A DNA stretch of 64,000 nucleotides from Comamonadaceae bacterium ALPHA2B (GCA_005503065.1 SCOE01000028.1:1-64000); one strand, 5' to 3'; counted from the first letter of the stretch, positions 35,125-44,302 are shown. Numbers and translations are program-made. The notes: a model not told the origin generated them from the letters alone.

Positions 35125-35272
35125 GCACAGGCGGGATTGCCTGCGTCGCCCCTGGATCACGCGGCAGCGCAGCGCTCAAGGCCGCCGCAGGCGCACGGCA
35201 CGTGCCGAGCACGCGCAGCGCGCGCAGGGCCTTGAACGCGAGAACCGCGTGGTACCGTGAAGACACACAGGC
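35125..35272 (-). ncRNA. Structured 5' leader of the DUF932 gene (radC-motif-like)
   Basis: Read on the minus strand, TTCAAGGCC...GGCCTTGAG closes a long hairpin whose inner part holds GGCACGTGCC. A second small hairpin, GCAGGCAATCCCGCCTGTGC, lies just before the ribosome binding region. Nearly the same sequence precedes radC (38254-38402), and a diverged copy precedes DUF2958. The conservation of pairing and position resembles the radC RNA motif described upstream of such genes. Confidence 0.65.
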
Positions 35273-35410
35273 AAGCACCCTCCCTACCCTGTTCAGCACG
35301 AGGCCGAAGGCGAGGCGGTACGGTCTGGCGTGCAGGGACCGCGAACGCGGTCCGCCGGAGAAAGCATGGGAGAAGGCCGCCGGCGTTGCCGGCGGCGCTG
35401 AAGAAAGGAC

Positions 35411-35779
35411 TCAGGCCTGGATGCGACCGGCCGCCCGGGCCACGGCCGCATACGCACTGACGGTCTGCGTCGCGCGGAAGCCAGCGTCCTGCTCGATCGG
35501 CAGTCGCAGGTGTCCTCGGATCTCCGCCAGCTCATCAAGGCAGAAGAAGCCCATCTCCAGAAAGCCCAGACCCAGGTCGGCAAGTCCGAAAGCCATCGAC
35601 GGCGCGTCCGGGTCGATCTCGGTCAGCAGCCAGGTGGCGCCCGCGTCGGGCGTGAAGAGCTTGACCAGCGGCTGCGGATCGAACAGTTCGTCGCGTTCTT
35701 GGAAGGCCCGCGACAGCCGGCCGTTGGCCATCAGCAGTTGCACCTGTTCGTCGGAGAGGAAGGAATACGAGGAAGTCAT
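35411..35779 (-). CDS. DUF2958 protein
   Basis: This 122-residue protein starts MTSSYSFLSDEQVQLLMANG and carries the family motifs PLVKLFTPDAGATWLLTEIDP and AFGLADLGLGFLEMGFFCLDEL. DUF2958 is a frequent companion of DUF932 and RadC on plasmids; its activity is unknown. It is preceded by its own structured leader. Confidence 0.88.
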   Translation of the reverse strand: MTSSYSFLSDEQVQLLMANGRLSRAFQERDELFDPQPLVKLFTPDAGATWLLTEIDPDAPSMAFGLADLGLGFLEMGFFCLDELAEIRGHLRLPIEQDAGFRATQTVSAYAAVARAAGRIQA

Positions 35780-35800
35780 GACGCGCTCCTGGAAGGATTC

Positions 35801-35914
35801 GGGCGGGATTGCCCGCAGACCGTCCTGAGGCACGCCGCAGCGCAGCGGTCAAGGCTCGAAGACGGCCGCAGGCCGCCAGCGCGCACCGCGCGCGCAGGCC
35901 TTGACGGCGAGAAT
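35801..35914 (-). ncRNA. Structured 5' leader of the DUF2958 gene (radC-motif-like)
   Basis: On the minus strand, GTCAAGGC...GCCTTGAC closes a GC-rich hairpin. GCGGGCAATCCCGC forms a compact second hairpin close to the start codon. The order and spacing equal those of the leaders before DUF932 and radC, though the stem sequences differ. Confidence 0.6.
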
Positions 35915-35993
35915 GATGAAATGGGCTCCTCGGTCGGATTGCAAGAGCGCGCCGCATGCGGCACGCTTCCCAACTCACCCTCAGGAGTTGCTC

Positions 35994-37042
35994 ATGGAAA
36001 CTCGCATCGTTGCCGTTGATATTGCAAAGCTTGTCTTCGAGGTAGCTATCGCAGATTCATCGTGGCGCATTGTTGAACGCCATCGACTCTCTCGAGCCAA
36101 GTTCACGACGTTCTTCGTGGGGCAACCACCTTGTCGCGTCGTCATGGAAGCCTGTGGAACTTCTCACTTCTGGGGCCAGAAGCTGATGCAAGAGGGTCAT
36201 GCGGTGACCCTGCTACCTGCACAGTACGTGCGCGCATATGTGCGCCGCAACAAAACGATCGCGCCGATGCCAGTGCGTTGATCGAGGCCTATCGCTGTGC
36301 CGACATGCCACCCGTGCCGGTCAAGACGGTTCATCAGCAGCAGATCCAGTCCCTGCACCGGATGCGCACCCAGTGGGTCATCACACGCACGCGCTATATC
36401 AATGCGCTTCGGGGAACGCTTCGCGAATATGGGTTCAACATTCCCCTTGGCCCTGCAATGGCGAAATCCCGTTCGGCCTTGGTGCTCGCAGAACAAGACA
36501 ATGACCTTCCGCCTGCTCTTCGTGCGCCATTGACGCAGATGTTGGAAGAAGTTCGTACCGCTGAAGACCGGATCGCGCAAATTGAGCGCGATCTTCGCAT
36601 CCTGGCCAAGGAGGACTCGATCATCCGAGAACTGCTCAAGCTGCCCGGTGTCGGTCTTCTGACGGCAACTGCGATGAGAGCCTCAGTCGCTGATATTCAG
36701 CGCTTTCCGTCAGGGCGGCACTTTGCCTCCTGGCTCGGCTTGACCGCGCGAGAGACGTCCAGCGGGGAGAAGCGACGTCTGGGGCACATCTCCAAACAAG
36801 GGGATGTTTACCTGCGCACGCTGATGGTTCATGGCGCGCGCTCGGCGTTGACGGCGGCACGAATGGCTCGGCAACAGGGCCGACCCCTGGACCGCCTGCG
36901 TACCTAGGCACTCGAGTGCGAACAGCGACGAGGGAGAAACCGTACGGCGGTGGCCTTCGCCAACCGACTGGCAAGGGTCATTTGGGCGACCTGGAAGCAC
37001 GGACGGACCTACGACGGCAACTGGACAACACAAACAGCCTGA
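35994..37042 (+). pseudogene. IS110-family transposase, inactivated twice
   Basis: This is a DEDD-type transposase of the IS110/IS1111 group. It starts METRIVAVDIAKLVFEVAI (first catalytic Asp region) and has VVMEACGTSHFWGQKL. After a 1-base deletion following 36256 it continues as DRADASALIEAYR. The transposase_20 domain is KLPGVGLLTATAMRASVADIQRF...SWLGLTARETSSG, followed by KRRLGHISKQGDVYLRTLMVHGARS. A TAG at 36905-36907 (from a likely TGG) then interrupts the normal C terminus, which is still readable to 37040 (VAFANRLARVIWATWKHGRTY). Two independent lesions mean no functional protein. Element ends could not be fixed. Confidence 0.85.
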
Positions 37043-37099
37043 ACGAACAAGGGTTTTCTCACGCGTTGCGCATCATCATCGTTGTCATGAGCAGTGGAT

Positions 37100-37432
37100 C
37101 GGTCCACGGCACAGCCAAGTCAGCGACCACGCATGGCCTTCGAGGTCCGGAGAACGATTGGCTCTGTGCCGGCGGATTTCATGATGTCCAGAGCGCTTCG
37201 ACCGCTCGCCAACAGGACGAATACACGGCTGCAACCGACTCTCATTGTTTGCTGACAAGGATAGGAACGCGCATTGCGCAAAGGTGATATCAAAGGTTTC
37301 GTCTCGCAGGAATACCGGCGCCACGCCTGGCCTCACAGGCCCGGAGAACGATTGGTCCTGCGAGACGATCCAACATTCGCAGGTCCCGCTGCGGCACAAC
37401 GCTTGGAGCCGATTGGTCAACTGCTGCAGCGG
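37100..37432. repeat. Three hairpins with different stems and shared inner motifs
   Basis: Hairpin 1 pairs CGGCACAG (37107-37114) with CTGTGCCG (37164-37171). Hairpin 2 pairs CGTCTCGCAGGA (37300-37311) with TCCTGCGAGACG (37356-37367). Hairpin 3 pairs CCGCTGCGGCA (37386-37396) with TGCTGCAGCGG (37422-37432), one G-U pair. Each holds ACGCNTGG near the left arm and CGATTGG before the right arm (37129/37155, 37323/37349, 37399/37410). Hairpins 1 and 2 also share CCGGAGAA. Stems differ while pairing is kept. Confidence 0.6.
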
Positions 37433-37648
37433 CGTCACGGTCCGAGAAGAGTTCGCTTGCAAGAGGAGCCCATACACGGTGTGGCACCCTCCAGGTCACG
37501 CAAGCCCGCCCCACCCTCCCCGCTTCCTCACGAGGCGAAGCGAGACGGCAGTACTCGGCGACGCCATGCGGACCGCCGGTCAGCCGATGGGGTGTGCGCG
37601 CGCAGCGCGCTGGCCGTGCAAGGAAAAAAAGGGGCCGGGGCCCCCACC
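37433..37648. other. Intergenic stretch before radC with nothing recognised
   Basis: No convincing coding frame, repeat or terminator was found between the hairpins and the radC stop codon. A C/G-rich run with AAAAAAAGGGG at 37622-37635 on the plus strand would read as CCCC followed by a T-run after radC on the minus strand, a weak terminator signal without a clear stem. Confidence 0.35.
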
Positions 37649-38233
37649 TCAAACCAGCCCTCGTTCGGCGAACGAGACGGTCCGCGTACCGGCCACGACG
37701 ATGTGATCGAGCACCCGAACGTCCACGAGCGCGAGCGCTTCTTTCATCGTGGAGGTCAGCAGCTCGTCGGCCCGGGACGGTTCCGGCACACCGCTCGGGT
37801 GGTTGTGCGCCAGGATCACCGCCCCGGCGCCGACATTCAGCGCCTCGCGCAGGACTTCCCGCGGATAGACGCTCGTCTGCGTCAGCGTGCCGCGGAACAG
37901 ATCCTTGGCAGCCAGCAGCTGATGCTGAGCGTCCAGGAACAGCACCGCGAAGCTCTCGTACGCCTGACCCGCGAAGTGCAGTCGCAGGTAGTCCTTCACG
38001 GCCGTCGGGGTCTCGAAGACCGTCGTGGCGCGCATCGGCTCCGCCAGCGTCTCCTGGGCCAGCGCCAGCCCCGCCGCCAGCAACCGGTAGGACGGGTGCG
38101 TCGACTCGCGTGCGAGGCTCGACAGTTTGAGCAACGAACGGTCGCACCGCTCGTACGCTTGCACGGCTTCGTCGCCGAGAAACAGGCGCAGGTGCTCGAC
38201 AACGCGTTGTTCGGTGAAGGAATAGTCAGTCAT
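37649..38233 (-). CDS. radC: RadC-like JAB/MPN domain protein
   Basis: This 194-residue protein has an intact JAMM metal site, [15 protein letters not shown] (H-x-H...S-x2-D), within [13 protein letters not shown]. The segment [20 protein letters not shown] is also conserved. Despite the name, the family is not a proven DNA-repair protein and is common on mobile elements. The start at 38233 fits the GGGAGGCA region upstream. It belongs with DUF932 and DUF2958 in the block. Confidence 0.92.
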   Translation of the reverse strand: MTDYSFTEQRVVEHLRLFLGDEAVQAYERCDRSLLKLSSLARESTHPSYRLLAAGLALAQETLAEPMRATTVFETPTAVKDYLRLHFAGQAYESFAVLFLDAQHQLLAAKDLFRGTLTQTSVYPREVLREALNVGAGAVILAHNHPSGVPEPSRADELLTSTMKEALALVDVRVLDHIVVAGTRTVSFAERGLV

Positions 38234-38253
38234 GGGAGGCACTCCTGGGATAG

Positions 38254-38402
38254 GCGCAAGCGGGATTGCCTGCGTGCCCCGGACCCACCCCATCGCAGCG
38301 CAGCGCTCAAGGCCGCCAAAGGCGCACGGCACGTGCCGAGCACGCGAAGCGCGCGCAGGGCCTTGAACGCGAGAACGTTGGGGTAGCGTGAAGGCACACA
38401 GG
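38254..38402 (-). ncRNA. Structured 5' leader of radC (radC RNA motif-like)
   Basis: This sequence is about 85-90% identical by eye to the leader before DUF932 across about 140 bases. It includes CAAGGCC...GGCCTTG, GGCACGTGCC and GCAGGCAATCCCGC. It is placed in front of a radC gene exactly as in the published radC RNA motif. A gene-control or RNA-protein role is inferred. Confidence 0.68.
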
Positions 38403-38669
38403 CCAGCCCGCCCTTTCCACAGCTACTGCCCTCCCCACACGATGCGCAGCGAAACGGCACTCGAACGTTGACTCGCGGCCACGGCCGGCCGAATTGAGTT
38501 GAGCCGCTGCGCAAGACGCGACCCGTGTCTTGGTGCAGGGTCGATGGTGAGCACGTTTCAGAAGAGCGCCATCAAGGGCGTGTCGACGTCTGTCTGCGTC
38601 GCAGATTGAGACTCAACGAGGGAGCAAGACGAGGCGGACTGCAGCCAGTCAGGTTGACGCCACACGATG
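38403..38669. other. Intergenic stretch with nothing recognised
   Basis: Between the radC leader and the yhcG fragment no gene or structured element was identified. Confidence 0.35.
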
Positions 38670-38977
38670 TCAGGCCACAGCATCGTCGGACGCGCCGAAC
38701 GCATTCAGCGCATAGAACTCATGAAGCTTGGCGGCAAGCAGTCGCCTATCCGGAAGTCGGGTGTGGTACTCCGCGACGAGTGCAGGGGACGGCGACCGGC
38801 TGAGCGCGTACTCGACCACCTCGTTGTCCTTGCTGGCGCACAGGAGAAGTCCGATTGCGAGGTTCTCGTGCGGCTTGTGCACGTCTCGGTCGAGGCCTTC
38901 GGGATAGAAATTGAGCTTGCCCAGGTGCTCGGGTTCGAAGCGGTCGATCGTGAGCTCGATGACCACCAGGCAATTTA

Positions 38978-39851
38978 GGGCGTGTCATCAATTGATCCCC
39001 CTTTAGGTTTGATGGTCGGCCACCGTGCCCCCATGTCGGCGGTCATGACCAGAAGATATGCCCTCAGCGATGCCCAGTGGGCACGGATCGAGCATCTGCT
39101 GCCCGGCCAGGCGGGCCAGCCCGGAGCCACGGCCAAGGACAACCGGCTGTTCGTGGACGCCGTGCTCTACCGCTACCGCGCCGGCATCCCGTGGCGAGAC
39201 CTGCCCGAGCGCTTCGGGGATTTCCGCGTCGTGCACACCCGCCATTCGCGTTGGAGCAAGAGCGGGGTGTGGCAACGGATATTCGATTGTCTGGCGCAGG
39301 ATGCGGACAATGAATACGCCATGATCGATTCGACCATCGTGCGCGCCCACCAGCACAGCACGGGTGCAAAAGGGGGGATCCAGAAAAGCAGGCCATCGGG
39401 CGCAGCCGGGGTGGGCTGAGCACCAAGATCCACACCACGGTCGATGCGCTAGGCAACCCGACAGGCTTTCACCTCACGCCCGGCCAGAGCCACGATCTGC
39501 AAGGTGCCGATGTGCTGCTTAAGGACACGGCAGCGCAGACCGTCATCGCAGACAAGGCCTATGACGCCCATGCCCGGTTGGTCCAGCCGCTGCTGAGCAA
39601 AGGCAGGGCCGTCGTCATTCCTTCAAGGGCAACGAGCAGGCAACCCCGCGACCATGACCGGGAGTTGTACAAGGCCCGCCACCTCATCGAGAACTTCTTT
39701 GCACGCCTGAAGCAGTACCGCGCCATTGCCACGCGCTACGACAAGACGGCTCGCAACTTCCTGGGGGCCATTCACTTGGTCGCATCCATCATCTGGCTGG
39801 CCTGACAGGCACGACGAGTGCAATGTTCGGGATTCCATTGATGACACGCCC
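38978..39851 (+). mobile_element. IS5-family (IS427-type) insertion sequence
   Basis: This 874-bp element has terminal inverted repeats GGGCGTGTCATCAAT on both sides (38978-38992 and complement at 39837-39851). It is flanked by TA, the 2-base target duplication. It carries one transposase in two frames and sits inside yhcG. Confidence 0.88.
39033..39805 (+). CDS. IS427-type transposase (two frames joined by -1 frameshift)
   Basis: The first frame, from ATG 39033 (or 39045), gives RRYALSDAQWARIEHLLPGQ...AMIDSTIVRAHQHSTGAKG and stops at 39419. The second frame gives DPEKQAIGRSRGGLSTKIHTTVDALGNP...IADKAYD...IENFFARLKQYRAIATRYDK (DDE catalytic residues D, D, E). The join lies at the AAAAGGGGGG run, 39368-39377. 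A -1 slip there fuses the frames, as in other IS427-group elements that use programmed frameshifting. The full product of about 255 residues looks intact. Confidence 0.85.
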
Positions 39852-40463
39852 TAGGCCGCGGTGGAAAAACAGCAGGTCGAGGGAGAAATCGCTCCCGCCG
39901 ACCTGTAGCGGGAATTCGAAACCGACAAAACAAAAGTCCCTGCCCAGTTCGATGAGAAAGCTGCGCAGCTGCGACAGCAGCCCGCGGTGCAGATCGGCCT
40001 CCGAGTGGCCAGCTGGCCGATCGAGGAACTCCTGTGTGTAGGCGTCCTTGAAAGCCTCGGCGGCGGCAGGTCCGTGGATTTCTCGCAACGCTGGTGCGAG
40101 TTTTGGCGCGGACAGCACTGCACGCTCGAATGTGCTGGCGCGAAACTGGCGCTCCAGCTCTCGCATGGTCCAGCCCTCCCGTACGGCCAAACGAACGTAG
40201 AACTCGCGTTCCTCCGCCAGTTCTGACTGGTTGAAGATGATCAGGTTGTGCGTCCACGGTAAAACTCGCACCAGTGGTGCGAGTTTTGGATCGTGGCGGT
40301 ACGCCTCGAAGAGCTGACGCATCGGCCACAGGTTGGACGCCGAAAAGCCTCTGGCGCCGGCGACGGTCTTCGCAAGGTGGCGGGCCAGGCGATTCACGAC
40401 CCCCTCGCCACACTCGGCGGATTCGATTGACTTGGGAGGCCCTTCGGGGGAATTGGGGAGTCG

Positions 40464-41798
40464 TCAGTGGCCGGGTACTGCCCGACACGTGTCCCCTCGG
40501 GTCGCTGGATCGACGTCTGGACGCGGGCGCACGGCGGCCAGTTGGGCCGCGAATGCGTTCGTGCGCAGGTAGCGCTGGCGCACCAGGTGTGCGAACAAGC
40601 CATGGAGGATCACCACGGCTTGCCGACGCGCAGCGACGGACAGTGGCCCCTCGAACGGCCGCCAGTGGGGCGACCAGCGTGGGCCGCCGCGCGGGCCACA
40701 CCAGCTCGCCGGCGGGACGGCGATGAACGTCAGGTAGTCCCCGGCATCTTCAGCGTTGAGCGAGGCCAACGCCTTGCCGCGCACCAGTATTCCCCACAAC
40801 AGCAGCCGCTCCGCCTCTCTGCGGTAGCTACGTTGGGTGGCGGTCAAAGATGGGGCAGCCACGCCGTCCTGGCCTGGTCCCTGCGCTGCGGCCTTGGAAT
40901 CGACCCACCGCTGGATGGCTTCGACGTCGTTCCTCAAATTCGACGGAGCCGTGAGTTCGCGGTTGCTGCCGTTGCGGCCATCCAGGGATGGTGGAACGAC
41001 CAGCTTCTCCAGAGGACGTAGCGCCGTGGCGGGCACGACCAGCGTCGCCCTCTGCGCCGCAGGCAGACGCGCCCAGTTGTCCAGGGCGAACGGGCTAAGC
41101 GCGAGACCCAGTTGGGACAGGTGGTCGCGCACCCACCCGACCACGTAGGCGGCCTTGTGCTCTCCGACACCGGGGCACGCACGCCACCAGGTCCCGCCTT
41201 GGGCATTCATGCGCGCTACCACATCGCCCAGGGTCACCAGGCCGCCCTGGGCGAGCCGGCGTGACAGGCGGGGCGAGAACCATGCGCCGATCGGGTCCGT
41301 AGGCCTGGGCTCGTGGATGACCAGATGCTCCAGCCATCGCAGGGCGTCCAGTTGACGCTCCACCACGCGCGTGCGCCGTCGCGGCGCGCCGCGCGCCTGC
41401 GCCGGCGAAGCACGTGATGCATCCGGATAGACCGCCAGGTAGGCCTCGAGCTGCTCGTCCTCCGAGAAGTCCTCCAGGCCTTGCGCGTGGGCAAACTCGG
41501 CGAGCGCAGGCAAGGGCTGAGAGGCGCGCTCGACCACGCGGGACGCGTCGAAAAGGATGAGCCGAGCGGTACCCGGTCGGTGCTCCCGCCGCGCCGCCGC
41601 AGCGAACGCGTCCTTGATCCATGCGATCGTGCGTTGGACCTGTCGGCGATCGGCGCCCTCCCCTTCTGCAGCGAGGTATCTGTCCCAACTCGCTCGCGCG
41701 TCCATGCCCTGAATGAGCGCTCGCATGAAGGCGAAATGGCCTGCATGCATCCGCTTGATGATGGAACGGGATGGAGGTGCTGCCAAAGGCGCAGGCAT
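40464..41798 (-). pseudogene. DUF3701 integrase lacking its catalytic domain
   Basis: This 444-residue product has the N-terminal DUF3701-like region of plasmid integrases (HAGHFAFMRALIQGMDARASWDRYLAAEGEGADRRQVQRTI...ALRWLEHLVIHEPRPTDPIGAWFSPRLSRRL...ACPGVGEHKAAYVVGWV). A SAM-like core-binding region follows (TQRSYRREAERLLLWGILVRGKALASLNAEDAGDYLTFI). The tyrosine-recombinase catalytic domain (RHR...Y), about 200 residues in full members, is absent. Sequence departs at about 40490 into the yhcG remnant. A deletion joined two broken genes. Confidence 0.72.
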
Positions 41799-42021
41799 GG
41801 GTTATCGCGGTTTCGCGCGTGCTTGTGGGCGCAAATCGACGGAAGGCGATCGGTGCGATCACCTCGGCGTCTTTCCAAGGATCAGGTCGCGGTCTCAATA
41901 ATCAAGAGCCGCATTTTATGCTGCTGCTAACACCCTGTTCGAACGAACTCCGACAAAAATGATGCTGTGACAACGGGTTAGGTGACGACCCGGTATCAAG
42001 TTCTTGCTTGAAGTTGATGCG

Positions 42022-42792
42022 CTATCCCCCTCGAGGGTGCGCTCGAACGGGGCATGTGGCCTCCAGACGCCGCAGGCGCATGTACCGGACACTCTTGCTC
42101 GGGTGGCTACCAGTGGACCGGCTTACTTGCAGGCTATTCTTGGTCGGCACGTGGGCTGGCAATTGACTTGCCGCCAATTCGCCGTCCAGGATGTGATGGC
42201 GGACCCAGTGCGCCTGCGCCGTGAGGCGCTTGTTGGAAACGATGCCCTGCCCCTTCGCATGTGGCGGGAGCGGCATCACAAGGCCGATCCGCACTTTCGG
42301 CGCATCACGCCGAACGAGTTGAAGTGCCGGTTCGACATCCGAATCGTTGGAGCAGACCACGACCTGATCGACGCCGCCTCGCAGCGCATCCCGGTAGTTG
42401 GTCAGCGCCAGTTGAACATCCGTGAGCTTCTCCTCGATCATCCAGACCGACTGCCGTCTCGCCTTGCTCGGTGGGAGACCTGTCTCGTGCAAAGGCAGCG
42501 ACGTGGGCTTGAAGATGTGAAAGCCCTGAATGATCTCGATCAGGCCGGGCTCACGCGCGGCAAGCGCGCGCAGGTACTGGGTCTGCGCCTCTTCCGAGGT
42601 CTGGCCGTGCCGGGCGTAGTTCGCCTTAATGGGGGCCGTGAAGTACTTGAAGGCCGTGACGGTGGCCACAGGATCCTGCACCCGGAGGATCTTGTTTCGA
42701 AACAAGGCCGCGACGTCCAGCCACTTGTACGCGGTGCCCTGCACGCGCGAGTAGTAGAGGTTGTAGCCGTCGATGTAGATCGCTGTTTTCAT
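42022..42792 (-). CDS. NYN-domain (LabA-like) nuclease
   Basis: This 256-residue protein starts MKTAIYIDGYNLYYSRVQG (first acidic NYN motif DGYN). It also has EEKLTDVQLALTNYRDAL and VVVCSNDSDVEPALQLV, the other Asp motifs of the PIN-like fold. It is a probable RNase. The C-terminal about 40 residues are basic. It follows parB after a terminator hairpin and has its own start with no strong ribosome binding site. Confidence 0.85.
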   Translation of the reverse strand: MKTAIYIDGYNLYYSRVQGTAYKWLDVAALFRNKILRVQDPVATVTAFKYFTAPIKANYARHGQTSEEAQTQYLRALAAREPGLIEIIQGFHIFKPTSLPLHETGLPPSKARRQSVWMIEEKLTDVQLALTNYRDALRGGVDQVVVCSNDSDVEPALQLVRRDAPKVRIGLVMPLPPHAKGQGIVSNKRLTAQAHWVRHHILDGELAASQLPAHVPTKNSLQVSRSTGSHPSKSVRYMRLRRLEATCPVRAHPRGG

Positions 42793-42815
42793 CCGCGGAA
42801 CCTGAGCCACAAATG

Positions 42816-42841
42816 GAAAGACCACCCGAAGGTGGTCTTTT
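42816..42841 (-). terminator. Terminator hairpin between parB and the NYN gene
   Basis: AAAGACCACC-CGAA-GGTGGTCTTT is a perfect 10-bp stem with a 4-base loop. Short A and T runs on either side allow function in both directions. It lies downstream of parB (stop at 42979) and 24 bases before the NYN start. Confidence 0.7.
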
Positions 42842-42978
42842 CGCCCAAAGCGGGAGCCAACTGAATGACACCACGAGGGGATTGTGGATCTATTTTATCT
42901 GAGCTCAACAACTGGCGTTGGCATGGCGAGCGAGGCGAAGCCCAAATCCCAACGAATCTCACACAAGGGCCAGGCGCC

Positions 42979-44073
42979 CTACTCTGCCGCCGGGGCAAGC
43001 TGCTGCAGCGCCTCCTGCAGGGCACGCAGAATCTGCGCTCGCGGGGCCGAGACAAGCGCGGCGGGGAGCAGCTCCAGCGAAATGGCACCGTCCTTGGCGC
43101 GCACGGCCTTGCCGAGGTGGATGTCGCCAGTCTTGAGTGTCACGCGATCATCCTTGCGCCCACCCGGTGCACTGTCCAGCAGACGATCGACCACAGCCGA
43201 AGCCGAAACCCCCTGCCCTCGCAACTTCTCGGCACGCTTCAGGACGCCACGACGATCCGCTTCGAGTGCCGTGTGGATCTTGTCGGCGTGCCGATGGGTG
43301 ATCTCAAGCGGACTGCGGAAGCACTCGACTATGGCTTCGGGCAACTGAGCGACCATCAGCGCCTTGCGCACCCAAGTGTGGCTCACGCCGAGGTAGTCGG
43401 CCAGTCGGCGCTGCGCTGGAAAGAGGCCCTCCTCCAAGGCGCGGTGGTACATCTGGCCCTGTTCGTAGGGCGACAGATCGGCCCGCTCCCGGTTCTCTCG
43501 GTCCATCGCCGCGAACAGTTCCAGGTCGTTGAGATCGCCCTCCCAGATGCTTGCGAGCACGGGAATGCCGAGTTCGAGGCAGGCACGATGCCGGCGATGC
43601 CCGAACACAAGCTCGTACTGACCCGGCTCGGCGACGATTGGGCGCACCAGGATCGGCTGCACGTTGCCGCCGGCCTTCTCGATGTCGTTCTTCAGGCCAG
43701 CGAACGCCGGGGTTGAAAAGGACATGTCGTGCCGGTTCGCCCAACGGCTGGCACGAATCGCCGAGGGATCGAGCTTGCGCACTGGCATCGCACCCTCGAA
43801 TCGACTCAGCCTGTCCCGCAGGGTCGTCAGTTCGCCCTCGACCTCGCGCATCTGACCCCGGAAGGCGAGCATCTGGCCGGGACCGGTCCGAGGCGTCACG
43901 CTGGGCGCGCGCGCGGGTGGAAACCTGGTTTCCAGGGCGGGCGCACCTGCCGCGGGCGGCAAAGTCGGCGCAGTAGGCACCGCGGCATCCCCCGTCGACG
44001 TGCCCGCCGGCGCGTCGACAGGCAGACGCAAGTCGGCGGTGAGATCTTCCAGACGCTTACGGGTGCTGGCCAT
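42979..44073 (-). CDS. parB: ParB partition protein, second system
   Basis: This 364-residue ParB has a Pro/Ala-rich N terminus and a coiled stretch (FRGQMREVEGELTTLRDRLSRFEG). The ParB domain carries QPILVRPIVAEPGQYELVFGHRRHRACLELG and ENRERADLSPYEQGQMYHRALEEG. The helix-turn-helix is RRLADYLGVSHTWVRKALMVAQLP, with the dimerisation region at the end. A parS palindrome is inside its own coding sequence (43918-43934) and another lies 17 bases before the ATG. Confidence 0.92.
   Translation of the reverse strand: MASTRKRLEDLTADLRLPVDAPAGTSTGDAAVPTAPTLPPAAGAPALETRFPPARAPSVTPRTGPGQMLAFRGQMREVEGELTTLRDRLSRFEGAMPVRKLDPSAIRASRWANRHDMSFSTPAFAGLKNDIEKAGGNVQPILVRPIVAEPGQYELVFGHRRHRACLELGIPVLASIWEGDLNDLELFAAMDRENRERADLSPYEQGQMYHRALEEGLFPAQRRLADYLGVSHTWVRKALMVAQLPEAIVECFRSPLEITHRHADKIHTALEADRRGVLKRAEKLRGQGVSASAVVDRLLDSAPGGRKDDRVTLKTGDIHLGKAVRAKDGAISLELLPAALVSAPRAQILRALQEALQQLAPAAE
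43918..43934. repeat. parS site 1 (inside parB)
   Basis: TGGAAACCTGGTTTCCA, a palindrome of 8-bp arms around one base. It is one of five copies in 1.7 kb around parB-parA, so it is taken as the centromere of this system. Confidence 0.75.
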
Positions 44074-44089
44074 GGGTGTAATTCCTTTG

Positions 44090-44106
44090 TGGAAACCTGG
44101 TTTCCA
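44090..44106. repeat. parS site 2 (before parB)
   Basis: TGGAAACCTGGTTTCCA between parA and parB, 17 bases before the parB ATG and overlapping its ribosome binding region. Confidence 0.78.
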
Positions 44107-44285
44107 ATCTTGATCGTTCAAAAGGATGGCTGCAATCGACCATCATGCGAGTGGGCGCCAAGGCACACCTACCGGAGCTCCTCGCGGCACGGCGCAACGG
44201 ACCTTCACCAGGCCTTTGCTTCAAGCCAAGGGATTGCGGGGTGACGCGGGGCCCACTACGAAAACAGTTCGCGCGGCCGCAGGGT

Positions 44286-44302
44286 TGGAAACCAGGTTTC
44301 CA
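44286..44302. repeat. parS site 3 (parA-parB gap)
   Basis: TGGAAACCAGGTTTCCA with an extra flanking T/A pair, making a 19-bp palindrome, in the 363-base gap between parA and parB. Nothing else but parS copies was recognised in that gap. Confidence 0.78.

Larger units (their letters stand above)
38670..40450 (-). pseudogene. yhcG/DUF1016 PD-(D/E)XK nuclease gene, split by an IS and truncated
   Basis: The N-terminal part (ECGEGVVNRLARHLAKTVAGARGFSASNLWPMRQLFEAYR) and first nuclease strands (DFCFVGFEFPLQVGGSDFSLDLLFFHRGL) lie at 39852-40450. The rest (CLVVIELTIDRFEPEHLGKLNFYPEGLDRDVHKPHEN...SPALVAEYHTRLPDRRLLAAKLHEFYAL) is at 38670-38977. Removing the insertion sequence and one TA gives FFHRGLNCLVVIELTI in frame, with the D...E-x-T/K catalytic pattern restored. 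The first about 60-70 residues are missing where the truncated integrase begins. YhcG proteins are nucleases linked to mobile elements and defence. Confidence 0.85.

Noticed and set aside
37100-37432. attC sites or a bridge RNA as a firm call for the three hairpins
   Set aside because: The RYYYAAC/GTTRRRY ends of attC are missing, and element boundaries for the IS110 copy cannot be fixed, so the structures are reported without a name.
37085-37477. A 130-codon minus-strand open frame through the hairpins
   Set aside because: The covarying stems explain the sequence better than coding; the peptide has no recognised similarity and low protein-like character.
40274-40726. Plus-strand open frame across the yhcG/integrase junction
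   Set aside because: It spans a deletion junction antisense to two recognised gene remnants.
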